Part shown: positions 32,293 through 41,238 of the stretch, piece by piece | Layout: every line of letters begins with the position of its first letter | How positions within the stretch are numbered: the first letter of the stretch is position 1 | From: an uncultured Rubrobacteraceae bacterium | GTDB lineage: Bacteria > Actinomycetota > Rubrobacteria > Rubrobacterales > Rubrobacteraceae | Assembly: GCA_902806105.1 (NCBI GenBank) | Contig: CADCVI010000067.1 | Span: forward strand, 1-44,098 | Reading direction: 5' to 3' | DNA length: 44,098 bases | The notes under the pieces: model-generated | What the model saw: the letters and a program-made list of their open reading frames with translations, nothing else | Told to the model about the DNA's origin: nothing | Database searches by the model: none | Translations under genes and position numbers: made by a program

Positions 32293-32585
32293 CCCCCGTG
32301 ACGGGGCTCTACGAGGTGCTGACGCGCGAAGGCGCCAGGGTAGTCTCACCGGAGCAGGCCGTCGCCGACCCCTTCGCCACCCGCCAGCTCGCCGACCTCG
32401 GCGTAAAAACCGAGCGCCCCGGAGCCCTCGGCCTCGCCCGCACGAGGGGGTCCCTCGCCCCGGGGCTTATCGCGCAGGCCGGCGTCTTCGTGCAGAACCT
32501 CGCCCCGGATGCTGCCGGGCGGCTCGGCTGTTCGGGGGGGAACGTTCCTGCTGCGGCGGAGCCCTGGAGCGGAGAGCCGTCGTGA
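32289..32585 (+). pseudogene. CaiB/BaiF (family III) CoA-transferase remnant with an internal deletion
   Basis: The 98-residue frame begins like a family III CoA-transferase (V-V-S-P-E-Q-A-V-A-D-P-F-A-T-R-Q-L-A-D-L-G-V-K-T-E-R-P) and then jumps to a later piece (A-G-V-F-V-Q-N-L-A-P-D-A-A-G-R-L-G). In full-length enzymes these are separated by some 50 residues and followed by about 300 more. The catalytic Asp region and the rest are missing. The TTG overlap with the fumarase beta stop suggests it was once last in that operon. Confidence 0.7.
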
Positions 32586-32650
32586 GGACGGGGCGAGCAT
32601 CGACGCTCGCAAGATGGCCTATCTTCAACCAGAGAGCGAGGTAATACTCC

Positions 32651-33256
32651 GTGCGCCTGCACTCCGCCCCCAAATCGGGGAACAGCTACAAGGTCCGTTT
32701 GCTCCAGGGGCTCCTGGGCACGGGTTGCGAGGTGATCGACTACGACACGAAGGGTGGCGCGACGCGCGCGCCGGAGTTTCTCGAGGGGATCAACCCGGAC
32801 GGCAAGGTCCCGGTCCTGGAGCTCGACGACGGGACGATGCTCCCCGAGTCAGGCGCCATCCTGATCTACCTCGCGGACGGCACGCCCTACCTGCCCGAGG
32901 AGAACATCCAGCGGGCTCAGGTCCTCCGCTGGATGTTCTTCGAGCAGTCCAACGTCCTGACGAACCTCGGTAAGCCCCGCCTCTGGCGCATGCGCAACGT
33001 CGAGATCACGCCACAGAAGGAGGCCGAACTCGAAGGGATTTTCCAGGCGGGGTATGGGTCTCTCGGGGTGATGGAACGTCACCTGATGGATCACGAGTTC
33101 TTCGTCGGGGATGGTCCCACCGTTGCCGACGTCGCTCTCTACGCTTATACACGCCTGTGTCCCGAAGGCGGCTACGATCTCGGAGATTACCCGGCGGTGC
33201 GTGCCTGGCTGGAGCGGGTCGAGGGCCTGCCGGGGTACGTTTCGCCTCCCGGTTGA
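32651..33256 (+). CDS. Glutathione S-transferase family protein
   Basis: The 201-residue protein has an N-terminal thioredoxin-like GST domain (L-H-S-A-P-K-S-G-N-S-Y-K-V-R; N-P-D-G-K-V-P-V-L; E-S-G-A-I-L-I-Y-L-A) and a C-terminal helical domain (V-G-D-G-P-T-V-A-D-V-A-L-Y-A-Y-T with the N-capping-box Asp). The S-G-N-S motif suggests a Ser-type active site (beta/theta-like). Actinobacteria often lack glutathione, so the physiological thiol may differ. The GTG at 32651 has GCGAGG upstream. Transcribed alone. Confidence 0.88.
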   Translation: MRLHSAPKSGNSYKVRLLQGLLGTGCEVIDYDTKGGATRAPEFLEGINPDGKVPVLELDDGTMLPESGAILIYLADGTPYLPEENIQRAQVLRWMFFEQSNVLTNLGKPRLWRMRNVEITPQKEAELEGIFQAGYGSLGVMERHLMDHEFFVGDGPTVADVALYAYTRLCPEGGYDLGDYPAVRAWLERVEGLPGYVSPPG

Positions 33257-33424
33257 GAGGAGCTTGGCATCCCGAATCGACCCGACCGGGTAGAGGGCCG
33301 AGGAACGCTGGTGCTCCGCGACGGGATTACGCTCGCGCATGTCCGGCGCGGAGCGAGGCGGGATCGCCCCCTACTCAACTCCGCTTGGATTCGAAGCGAG
33401 CCTGCTTCTTCGCCGGGTCGAGAT

Positions 33425-35164
33425 TCAAGGTACGAGCAGCATCCCGTTCTGCACCGCCAGCATCCGCCGGTAGATGCCGCCGGCTTCGACGAGTTCCGTG
33501 TGGGTGCCACGCTCGATTACTCGTCCGGCTTCCAGCACCAGGATCTCGTCCATCTCCTCCATCCGCACGAGGCGGTGGGTGATGATCAGCGTGGCACGCT
33601 CCCGCGCCGGGCCGTCGTATGCGGCGTCCAGCACCTCCCGCTCCGTGATGGGGTCGAGGTTGGCGGTCGGTTCGTCCAGGATTAGGAGAGGCGCGTCCTT
33701 GAGCAGGGCGCGTGCCACGGAGAGCCGCTGGCGTTCCCCGCCGGAGAGCTTCAAGCCGTGCTCTCCGATGGGGGTATCCAGCCCTTCGGGCAGCCCCGCC
33801 ACGAGCCCCGAGAGGCGAGCTCCCGCGAGGGCGCGGGCCAGCTCCTCCTCGTCCGCCCCCGGGCGGGCGAGGAGGAGGTTGGCACGCAGGGTGTCGTTGA
33901 ATAGGTGGGTGTCCTGGGAGACGATGCCTATACTGTCGCGCAGGTCCTTCTGCGAGTAGTCGCGGACGTTCCGGCCCCCGAGGCTAACCACGCCCCGTTC
34001 GGGGTCCCAGAATCGTAGGGCGAGGTGCGAGATCGTGCTCTTCCCGGAGCCGCTGGGCCCGACGATGGCGACCCGCCATCCGGGCTCCAGCTTGAACGAG
34101 ACGTTTTCGAGGGCGGGCGGGCCGCCGGGTTCGTAGCGGAAGCTCACGCAGTCGAAGCGGAGGGTGTGGTCGCGGGGCGGGGGAGATGGGTTTACCGGGT
34201 CGGTCACGGCCGGCTCTGCGTCCGAGATCTCGAAGAGGCGCTCCCCCGCGCTCAGGGAGCGGCCGAGGGCCTGAAAAGCCGTTCCCAGGGGGACCACGGC
34301 CTCGTAGCTGCCCAGCACCACGAGCGCCACAAAAGCCAGGTAGACGCCCCGGATCTCCCCTCCGGCCACGAGTGGTACCGCGAGGCAGAGCGCCGTGACG
34401 ATCGCCAGGCTCGTCGCCAGGTCGCTCAGGGAGCTTTGCAGCCCGGCGACGAGGGCCGAACGCTTCTGCACCCGGCCGAGCTCTCCGTTCAGCCGGGAGA
34501 TCTCCCGCTGCTCGTCCTCCTCCCTGCCGAAGGCGAGCAGGTCCCGTGAGCCCTGTATTCCGTCCACGACCCGGGCGTTCAGCTCGGCTCGCAGCTCCAG
34601 CTGCCGCCGCCCGAGACCCCGCGTGAGGATGCCCACCAGGAGCGGCACGCCCACGCCCGTCACCCCGAGGAACGCCAGGGAGGCGAAGGCCAGGGTCGGG
34701 TCGAAGCCGTAGAGCAGGAGGTAGGCTAGGGCGGAGACCAGGCCGGCGACGGCGGCCGGGGAGATCACGCGCAGGTAGACGTTCTCCAGCTCCTCCACGT
34801 CCTTGACGATGCGCGAGAGCAGGTCGCCGCTCCGGTACCGGAGGAGGAGCGCGGGGGCGAGGGGCTCAAGGCGGTCGTAGAAGCGGGTGCGGAGGTTCGT
34901 CAGCAGCCTGAAGGTCACGTCGTGGGAGACGAGCCGCTCGGCGTAGCGCGAGAACGAGCGGGAGACGCTGAAGAAGCGTACGAGGTAGATCGGTATGATG
35001 AGCAGGGAAATGTATGGGACTATCGCCGCCGCCGAGATGGCGTAGGCCGCCGTGGCCAGAAGCCCCACGTTGCTCGCCACCGTCGCCACGCCGAGCCCGA
35101 CGGCGAGGGCCGTGCGAAGCCGGTGTCCCCTGAGGAAGCCCGCGAGCCTCAGAAACGTTCTCAC
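33425..35164 (-). CDS. cydC: Cytochrome bd assembly ABC transporter, CydC subunit
   Basis: The 579-residue half-transporter has an N-terminal six-helix membrane domain (residues 1-310) and a C-terminal ATPase: Walker [10 protein letters not shown], signature L-S-G-G-E-R-Q-R, Walker B L-L-I-L-D-E-P-T-A-N-L-D. CydDC exports thiols or binds heme and is needed to assemble cytochrome bd oxidase. It is last in cydABDC; its GTG overlaps the cydD stop. The order on the minus strand is cydA, cydB, cydD, cydC. Confidence 0.92.
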   Translation of the reverse strand: MRTFLRLAGFLRGHRLRTALAVGLGVATVASNVGLLATAAYAISAAAIVPYISLLIIPIYLVRFFSVSRSFSRYAERLVSHDVTFRLLTNLRTRFYDRLEPLAPALLLRYRSGDLLSRIVKDVEELENVYLRVISPAAVAGLVSALAYLLLYGFDPTLAFASLAFLGVTGVGVPLLVGILTRGLGRRQLELRAELNARVVDGIQGSRDLLAFGREEDEQREISRLNGELGRVQKRSALVAGLQSSLSDLATSLAIVTALCLAVPLVAGGEIRGVYLAFVALVVLGSYEAVVPLGTAFQALGRSLSAGERLFEISDAEPAVTDPVNPSPPPRDHTLRFDCVSFRYEPGGPPALENVSFKLEPGWRVAIVGPSGSGKSTISHLALRFWDPERGVVSLGGRNVRDYSQKDLRDSIGIVSQDTHLFNDTLRANLLLARPGADEEELARALAGARLSGLVAGLPEGLDTPIGEHGLKLSGGERQRLSVARALLKDAPLLILDEPTANLDPITEREVLDAAYDGPARERATLIITHRLVRMEEMDEILVLEAGRVIERGTHTELVEAGGIYRRMLAVQNGMLLVP

Positions 35165-36894
35165 GCCCGCACCTCCCCGTAGGCATTCGCTAGGCGCGCG
35201 TATGGGCCGCCGCGCAGAACAAGCTCCTCGTGGGTCCCCGTCTCCACGAGCCCGCCGTCTTCGAGCACGGCGATACGGTCCGCGCCCCGGACGGTGCCCA
35301 TGCGGTGGGCGACGATCAGGGTCGTGCGGCCCTCCGAGAGGCGCCGGACGGCGCGCTGGATCTCCTCCTCGCTCTCCGGATCCAGCGCGGAGGTCGGCTC
35401 ATCCATGACGAGAACGGGCGCGTCCTTCAAGAAGGCGCGGGCGATCGCGAGCCTCTGGGCCTCGCCCCCCGAGAGGCGCGCGCCGCGCTCTCCCACCCTG
35501 GTCTCGTAGCCCTCCGGCAGCCGCCGGATAAAAGCGTCCGCCCCCGCGAGCTCCGCCGCCCGCTCGACCTCTTCGCGGCTCGCCCCGGGCCGGGCGAGCA
35601 GGAGGTTCTCCGCGACCGTACCGTGGAAGAGGTGGGGCCTCTGGGGCACGAGCGCGACGTTCTCCCTCCAGGAGACCGCGGGTAGCCCGGAGATCCAGAC
35701 GCCGTTAGCAAGGATCATGCCGTCGTCCGGGTCCATGAAGCGGAGTAGCAGGTCGACCAGCGTGCTCTTCCCCGAGCCGCTACGTCCCACGAGTGCGGTG
35801 CGGCTCCCCGCCGGAAGCGTGAGCGTGAGGCCGGAGACGGCGGCTTGCCCACGGCCCGGATAGGCGTACGAGACGCCCGAAAGCTGGATCTCCGGCCCGC
35901 CGGGGAGCCGGTTGGGCTCCCCATGATCCTCGTCCTTGTTGGCGACGGGTTCGGGCGCGTTCAGAACTTCGGCTATCCTCTCGGCCGCCGCCTTGCCCTC
36001 CATCCCGGCGTGCCGGTGAACGCCCAGCTCCCTCAGGGGTTTGTAGAACTCAGGGGCCAGGAGCAGCACCAGAAAAGCCTCCTCGAAGGGGATGCTTCCG
36101 GAGACGAGGCGCACCCCGAGCGTCACGGCGACGAGCGAGATGGCGACGGCGGTCGTGAACTCGAGGACGAGGCCCGAGAGGAACGCGTAGCGCAGAACCT
36201 TCATCGTGCGTTCCCTGAACTCCTCGCTCGCCGCTGCGACCCGCTCGCTCTCGTCGGGTCCGCGGTTGAAGGCCTTGAGCGTGGGGAGGCCCTGCAGGGC
36301 GTCGAGGAACCGTGCCCCGAGGCGGGAGAGGGCAGTCCACTGGCGTTGCATGTGCTCCTCCGCGTAGCTTCCGACCAGGATCATCATGACCGGGATGACC
36401 GGCGCCGTTACCAGCAGCAGGATCGCGCTCGACGGGTCTATGGGCAGGACGAACAGGGCTACCAGCAACGGGACGAGCCCGCTCAGGTACTTCTGCGGCA
36501 GGTAGCGGGCGAAGTATGGCTCCAGCTTCTCTACCCCCTCTGTCGCGGTCGTCGCGAGCTCGCCGGCACGTTCGCCCTCCGTGTAGGCGGGCCCCAGACG
36601 CATCAGGCGCGCGAAGAGGCGATCCCGGATCCCCGACTTCATCAGCACCGCCCCCCGCCCTGCGACGACCTCCCGCATCCACAGGAGCCCCGCCCGCAGG
36701 AGCCCCGCGGCCAGCAAGAGGAGCAGCGGACCCCGCACCCCATCGAGCCCGGCCCCCTCGATGAAGGCAGCTGCGACCACCTCGCTCAGGAACGTCATCT
36801 GGGCGATGGTCGCCGCCGCTCCCAGGACCCCCAGGGCGACCGCGGAGAAGAGGAACGACCGGGCGTAGCGCGAGTTGCGAAAGAGCTCGCCCAC
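35161..36894 (-). CDS. cydD: Cytochrome bd assembly ABC transporter, CydD subunit
   Basis: The 577-residue half-transporter has the same plan as CydC: six helices, then Walker A G-R-S-G-S-G-K-S-T, signature L-S-G-G-E-A-Q-R and Walker B V-L-V-M-D-E-P-T-S-A-L-D. The GTG at 36894, two bases after the cydB stop, starts directly at the expected N-terminus (G-E-L-F-R-N-S-R-Y-A-R). The open frame beyond it overlaps cydB and is not credible. Forms a heterodimer with CydC. Confidence 0.92.
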   Translation of the reverse strand: MGELFRNSRYARSFLFSAVALGVLGAAATIAQMTFLSEVVAAAFIEGAGLDGVRGPLLLLLAAGLLRAGLLWMREVVAGRGAVLMKSGIRDRLFARLMRLGPAYTEGERAGELATTATEGVEKLEPYFARYLPQKYLSGLVPLLVALFVLPIDPSSAILLLVTAPVIPVMMILVGSYAEEHMQRQWTALSRLGARFLDALQGLPTLKAFNRGPDESERVAAASEEFRERTMKVLRYAFLSGLVLEFTTAVAISLVAVTLGVRLVSGSIPFEEAFLVLLLAPEFYKPLRELGVHRHAGMEGKAAAERIAEVLNAPEPVANKDEDHGEPNRLPGGPEIQLSGVSYAYPGRGQAAVSGLTLTLPAGSRTALVGRSGSGKSTLVDLLLRFMDPDDGMILANGVWISGLPAVSWRENVALVPQRPHLFHGTVAENLLLARPGASREEVERAAELAGADAFIRRLPEGYETRVGERGARLSGGEAQRLAIARAFLKDAPVLVMDEPTSALDPESEEEIQRAVRRLSEGRTTLIVAHRMGTVRGADRIAVLEDGGLVETGTHEELVLRGGPYARLANAYGEVRA

Positions 36895-36896
36895 CG

Positions 36897-37937
36897 CTAG
36901 TACCCTTCGTCTTCGAGCCGTACCTTTCCGCGGAACAGGCGGTAGATGAGGACGAAGTACGTGGCCGCGAGGAGCATGCCGATACTCCACCATATGAGGC
37001 CCACCGACATACCGTACTGGGAGGCTGAGGCGTTAAAGACCGTGAGGCTGTTCTCCGGGTTCACGGCCGGCAGGACGTTCGGGTAGATGGCGAAGACCGT
37101 CGAGGTCATCATGCCCACGATGTAGGCGCCGGAGGAGAGGAACGCCGCCCGGTCCCTTCCACGGAGGTGGAAGTAGCCGACCCCCGCGAGGCCTGCGAGC
37201 GCCAGGACGGGCAGCACCGCGCCCCACGGGCGTTCGGCGAATGCGGAGAGCATCTCAGGGCGCAGGTAGAAGGTCGCCAGGGTGGTGAGCGCCGTAAGTA
37301 CGACCGTCGCTGCCCAGCCGAACCTGGCGAATCGGCGCGCGCGCTCGTTCAGGCCGCTCTCCGTTTTGAGGGCAACCCAGCTCGCGCCGTGGACCACGAG
37401 GACGGCGAGGGCCAGGAGGCCGGTCAGGATCGTGTACCAGTCGAGGATGCCGGGCTCGGGGTTTGTGGGGCTGAAGTTCGTCCACAGCGGCTGGAAGAAG
37501 TAGTTGTCCTCGCCCATGGGGACGCCGCGCACCACGTTGCCGAGGGCCGCGCCGAAGAAAATAGCCAGCAGCGCGCTGCCGACGAAGAATGCCGCGTCCC
37601 AGAACGAGGCCCAGAGCGGGTTGTCGAAGTGGCCGCGCAGCTCGATGGAGAGGCCCCGGATCATCAGGAGCCACAGCACGATCATGAGGGGCAGGTAGAA
37701 CCCGCTGAAGCCCGAGGCGTAGAGCTGCGGGAAGGCGAAGAACAGCGTACCGCCGGCCGCGATGATCCAGACCTCGTTGCCGTCCCAGACCGGCCCTATC
37801 GACCGCAGAATGATGCGTTTCTCCCGGTCATCCCTGGCCAGGAAGGGGTGGATGGCCCCCGCGCCGAGGTCGAAGCCATCGAGCAGGACGTACATCGTGA
37901 GCATGAACGCGACCAGAACGAACCAGAGCGTCTCCAT
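36897..37937 (-). CDS. cydB: Cytochrome bd ubiquinol/menaquinol oxidase subunit II
   Basis: The 346-residue protein matches CydB: the conserved start W-F-V-L-V-A-F-M-L-T-M-Y-V-L-L-D-G-F-D-L-G-A-G, G-P-V-W-D-G-N-E-V-W-I, and nine helices overall. CydB has no heme but supports the oxidase core with CydA. Four genes run without real gaps on the minus strand, so cydABDC is a single operon. Supports oxygen reduction at low oxygen or under stress. Confidence 0.95.
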   Translation of the reverse strand: METLWFVLVAFMLTMYVLLDGFDLGAGAIHPFLARDDREKRIILRSIGPVWDGNEVWIIAAGGTLFFAFPQLYASGFSGFYLPLMIVLWLLMIRGLSIELRGHFDNPLWASFWDAAFFVGSALLAIFFGAALGNVVRGVPMGEDNYFFQPLWTNFSPTNPEPGILDWYTILTGLLALAVLVVHGASWVALKTESGLNERARRFARFGWAATVVLTALTTLATFYLRPEMLSAFAERPWGAVLPVLALAGLAGVGYFHLRGRDRAAFLSSGAYIVGMMTSTVFAIYPNVLPAVNPENSLTVFNASASQYGMSVGLIWWSIGMLLAATYFVLIYRLFRGKVRLEDEGY

Positions 37938-37955
37938 GCGCTTCTCCTCCTATCT

Positions 37956-39314
37956 TCAAGCGGTTAGGGTCTCGCCCTCGGGCATCGTCTCCCCCTCCGA
38001 CTCGGGACCGTGGGCGACCTCGCGGACCATCAGGATGAAGTACAGCAGGCCCATGACGAGGTACATCCCGGCGAAGCCTATGAGGGTGAACAGCACGCTG
38101 CCGGACGAGACCAGGGGCGAGGCTCCCTCTGAGGTCCTGAGGAGGCCGTAGATGAGCCAGGGCTGGCGGCCGAGCTCCGCGGTCATCCAGCCCGCCGTGT
38201 TCGCGATAAACGGGAACGGCACCGCGAGCATGAGCGCCCAGAGCATCCACCGGGCTCCGAAGAGCCTGCGGCGCCACAACAGGAACGCGGCTAGCGTCGT
38301 GATCCCGATAAAGATGGTCCCGAGGCCGACCATGATGTGGTAGCTGTAGTAGAGGAGCGGGATGTTGTCCGGCCAGTTCTCCTCGGGGTGCGCCTCCAAC
38401 CCCTGCACCTCGGCGTTCCAGTTCTGGTAGAGCAGGAAGCTCAGGGCGCTCGGGATGATTATGGGGTTGTCTATCTCCCGGTCCTCGACGTCGGGCTGGC
38501 CTATGAGGACCATCCCGGCGGCCCGCTCGGTCTCGAACTGCCCCTCCATCGCGGCGAGGGTGACGGGCTGCTTGTGGGCGACCTGCTCGCTGGAGAGGTG
38601 GCCGGTCGGAAAAAGCATCCAGATTGATGCGATCACGGCCGTTGTGAGGCCGACGCGCAGGAACATGCGGCCGTAGTGCTCATGCTGGCGGGCGAGGAGG
38701 TAGTAGGCCCCGAGCCCCGCCATAACGAAGGAGCCCGTCACGACCGCCCCTCCCTGGTTGTGCAGAAACTGCGGGAAGATCCAGGGGTTGAGGAGGACCG
38801 CCCAGTAGTTGGAGATCTCGATGCTCCCGTCGGGGAGGGTCTTGTAGCCCACCGGGTTCTGCATCCAGGCGTTGGTGGCGATGATGAAGTAGCCTGAAGC
38901 CCACGTCCCGAGCCAGACCATGACCGCCGAGAACCAGTGAACCTTCTGCCCGAATCTTCGCTCCCCGAACAGGAAGATGCCCAGGAAGGCCGACTCGAGG
39001 AAGAAGGCGAAAGCGCCCTCCATCGCCAGGGTCTGGGCGATGATGTCCCCGGCGAAGGCGCTGAAGAGTGCCCAGTTGGTGCCGAATTGGAACTCCATCG
39101 GGATGCCGGTCACGACCCCCATGACGAAGGTGACGGCGAAGATCTTGCCCCAGAACCTTGCCGCCTTGTTGTAGGTCTCGTCGCCCTTTCGCATGTAAAT
39201 GGACTTCAGGATCACGAGCAGGAGGGCGAGCCCCATGGTGAGCTGGGGGAAGAGGTAGTGGTAGACGATGGTGAAGGCGAACTGCCAGCGAGATATGAGC
39301 GTAGGATCGTCCAA
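37956..39314 (-). CDS. cydA: Cytochrome bd ubiquinol/menaquinol oxidase subunit I
   Basis: The 452-residue protein carries CydA landmarks. They are the N-terminal [14 protein letters not shown] (a heme-ligand His), M-E-F-Q-F-G-T-N-W, the acidic E in [11 protein letters not shown], and the quinol-loop motif G-R-Q-P-W. Length is typical of the short-Q-loop (S-type) oxidases of actinobacteria and Firmicutes rather than the 520-residue E. coli form. The TTG start at 39314 has GGGAGG upstream. First gene of the operon; a TATGCT element lies about 45 bp upstream without a clear -35. Confidence 0.95.
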   Translation of the reverse strand: MDDPTLISRWQFAFTIVYHYLFPQLTMGLALLLVILKSIYMRKGDETYNKAARFWGKIFAVTFVMGVVTGIPMEFQFGTNWALFSAFAGDIIAQTLAMEGAFAFFLESAFLGIFLFGERRFGQKVHWFSAVMVWLGTWASGYFIIATNAWMQNPVGYKTLPDGSIEISNYWAVLLNPWIFPQFLHNQGGAVVTGSFVMAGLGAYYLLARQHEHYGRMFLRVGLTTAVIASIWMLFPTGHLSSEQVAHKQPVTLAAMEGQFETERAAGMVLIGQPDVEDREIDNPIIIPSALSFLLYQNWNAEVQGLEAHPEENWPDNIPLLYYSYHIMVGLGTIFIGITTLAAFLLWRRRLFGARWMLWALMLAVPFPFIANTAGWMTAELGRQPWLIYGLLRTSEGASPLVSSGSVLFTLIGFAGMYLVMGLLYFILMVREVAHGPESEGETMPEGETLTA

Positions 39315-39414
39315 TGCCTGCCTCCCGGTCCTCGTCGTGTCCCTTTTCGGGGTAGCATAATCTCGTCCGTCTTCTGCCGCTCGCGCAGAGTAGGGGAGGG
39401 CGTTCGAGGCCCCG

Positions 39415-39593
39415 TCGGGCCCGGATCCTGCCGTCCATCGCCTCGACGAGCGCCCGGGAGATCGCGAGCCTCAGCCCCGAACCGCCCTCGCGCGAGCGGG
39501 ACTTCTCCACCCGGTAGAACCGCTCGAAGACGCGGGCGAGGTGCTCGGAAGACCGCGAGTCCTCCCCGGCCAGGGAGGCGTTTATCCCGAGTT
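39415..39593 (-). pseudogene. Sensor histidine kinase C-terminal (HATPase) remnant
   Basis: The minus strand reads [28 protein letters not shown] (the F and G2 boxes, with R where G is normal in G-L-G-L), then [12 protein letters not shown]. Similarity stops at both sides. A dead fragment between cydA and the aldo/keto reductase gene; it lies upstream of the cyd promoter region. Confidence 0.75.
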
Positions 39594-39658
39594 TGTGCGG
39601 CTAGCGGGTCGGGTAACCTTGTGGTTGTTTTTGAGCAGGAAATTTGGATTGGAGTTTC

Positions 39659-40639
39659 ATGGACACGCGCAAGCTCGGCAGCCAGGGGCTAGAGGTTTCG
39701 GAGCTGGGCCTCGGATGCATGGGGATGAGCGAGTTTTACGGGACGGGCGACGAGGGGGAGTCCATCGCGACGATCCACCGTTCTCTAGAGCTGGGGGTCA
39801 CCTTCCTCGATACCGCCGACATGTACGGCCCGTTCACGAACGAGAAGCTCGTCGGCAAGGCCATCGCCGACCGTCGGGACAGGGTCGTGCTCGCGACCAA
39901 GTTCGGCAACCAGCGGGGCGAGGACGGCAGCTTTCTCGGGGTCAACGGCGACCCGGACTACGTCAGGAAGTGCTGCGACGACTCGCTCCGGCGGCTCGGG
40001 GTGGAACACATCGACCTTTACTACCAGCACCGGGTAGACCCGAACGTCCCCGTCGAGGAGACGTGGGGGGCGATGAAGGAGCTCGTCGACGCCGGTAAGG
40101 TTCGCTACCTCGGCATCTCCGAGGCGGCCCCGGGGACCATCAGGAAGGCCAACGCGGTACACCCGATCTCGGCGTTGCAGACCGAGTACAGCTTGTGGAG
40201 CCGCGACGTGGAGGACGAGATCCTGCCGACCGTCCGCGAGCTTGGCATCGGATTCGTCGCCTACAGCCCGCTCGGCCGGGGCTTTCTGACGGGGCAGATC
40301 AAGAGCTTCGAGGACCTGCCGGAGGACGACTACCGCCGGTTCTCCCCGCGTTTTCAGGGCGAGAACTTCGACCGGAACCTCGACCTCGTCCAGAAGGTCC
40401 AGGAGATCGCGCGGGAGAAGGGCGTGGCCCCGGGACAGCTCGCCCTCGCGTGGCTCCTCCACCAGGGGAACGACATCGTCCCCATCCCCGGCACCAAGCG
40501 CCGTGAGTACCTGGAGGAGAACGCCGCGGCCACGGAGGTCGAGCTCACCGACGAGGACCTCGCCCGCATCGATGAGGCCGCCCCGAAGGGCGTCGCCGCC
40601 GGCGAGCGCTACCCGGACATGAGCAGCGTCAACAGATAG
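39659..40639 (+). CDS. Aldo/keto reductase (AKR13/YakC-like)
   Basis: The 326-residue TIM-barrel reductase has the full catalytic tetrad: D51 and Y56 (F-L-D-T-A-D-M-Y-G), K81 (L-A-T-K-F-G) and H124 (Y-Y-Q-H-R-V-D). The NADPH-binding end is [15 protein letters not shown]. Members reduce aldehydes and ketones with NADPH. The ATG at 39659 has GGATTGGAG just upstream; an earlier in-frame ATG at 39644 precedes that site. Transcribed alone and closed by a terminator. Confidence 0.93.
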   Translation: MDTRKLGSQGLEVSELGLGCMGMSEFYGTGDEGESIATIHRSLELGVTFLDTADMYGPFTNEKLVGKAIADRRDRVVLATKFGNQRGEDGSFLGVNGDPDYVRKCCDDSLRRLGVEHIDLYYQHRVDPNVPVEETWGAMKELVDAGKVRYLGISEAAPGTIRKANAVHPISALQTEYSLWSRDVEDEILPTVRELGIGFVAYSPLGRGFLTGQIKSFEDLPEDDYRRFSPRFQGENFDRNLDLVQKVQEIAREKGVAPGQLALAWLLHQGNDIVPIPGTKRREYLEENAAATEVELTDEDLARIDEAAPKGVAAGERYPDMSSVNR

Positions 40640-40666
40640 CACCCGAGACAGTCCAAGAATCTGATG

Positions 40667-40698
40667 GGCGGGCCGCGGTGAAGCGACCCGCCTTTTTT
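40667..40698 (+). terminator. Intrinsic terminator of the aldo/keto reductase gene
   Basis: GGCGGG (40667-40672) pairs with CCCGCC (40687-40692), with CGC/GCG extending the stem across one mismatch, followed directly by six T. Confidence 0.9.
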
Positions 40699-41238
40699 GG
40701 TGGGATCATCCCGAGAGATCACGCGGCGATGGGGGCTCGACCGACATCCCCCGTGCGACGACGCTGAAGCCGCTCGAACGGCGCCGGGGGGATCGTGGTT
40801 GGGCCTGCTGACGGGAGGTGGACCGGGGGTTGGGTGAGCTTGACGGCAAGGTCGCGATCGTCACAGGTGGCGGGCGGAGGATCGCGGAGGCTTGTGCTTG
40901 CGCGAGGGCGAGGGGATGATGGTGTCTACGCGGATCGATTAACGACCCTGCAGATAAGGTCTCCAACCTTCCCAAGTAGCCTCGGAAAGTCATGAACGTT
41001 GCCGGTACGACCCTGCACGACCGGCGGAGGAAGGAGGATGTGGCGTGGACGATGGCTACAGCGGTGGCGAGGTCTGCGAAGCTCTCGGATCTGCCGTCGG
41101 TGCTCGCGGATGTGTGAGGATGGAGATCCGGCGCGGATATCCTCTAGCTCGCGCGTGGGGTTGCCGCTATCCGAAAAAGCCGTAATCTACATCCCGTGAA
41201 TCGGGGGAGGCGGGGTCGAAACCTCGCCGGGACGGTTT
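40699..41238. other. Intergenic region holding an eroded SDR fragment
   Basis: Besides the SDR remnant at 40830-40919 I see only an open frame of about 30 codons (D-R-R-R-K-E-D-V-A-W-T-M, about 41019-41118) that I cannot assign. No promoter for the minus-strand regulator is expected here; this is its 3' side. Confidence 0.5.
40830..40919 (+). pseudogene. Short-chain dehydrogenase N-terminal remnant
   Basis: The frame L-G-E-L-D-G-K-V-A-I-V-T-G-G-G-R-R-I-A-E-A is the SDR N-terminus with the T-G-G-G-R-G-I-G motif damaged (two Gly lost). It stops after 29 codons. Another frame continues briefly (G-M-M-V-S-T). The rest of the gene is absent. Confidence 0.7.
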
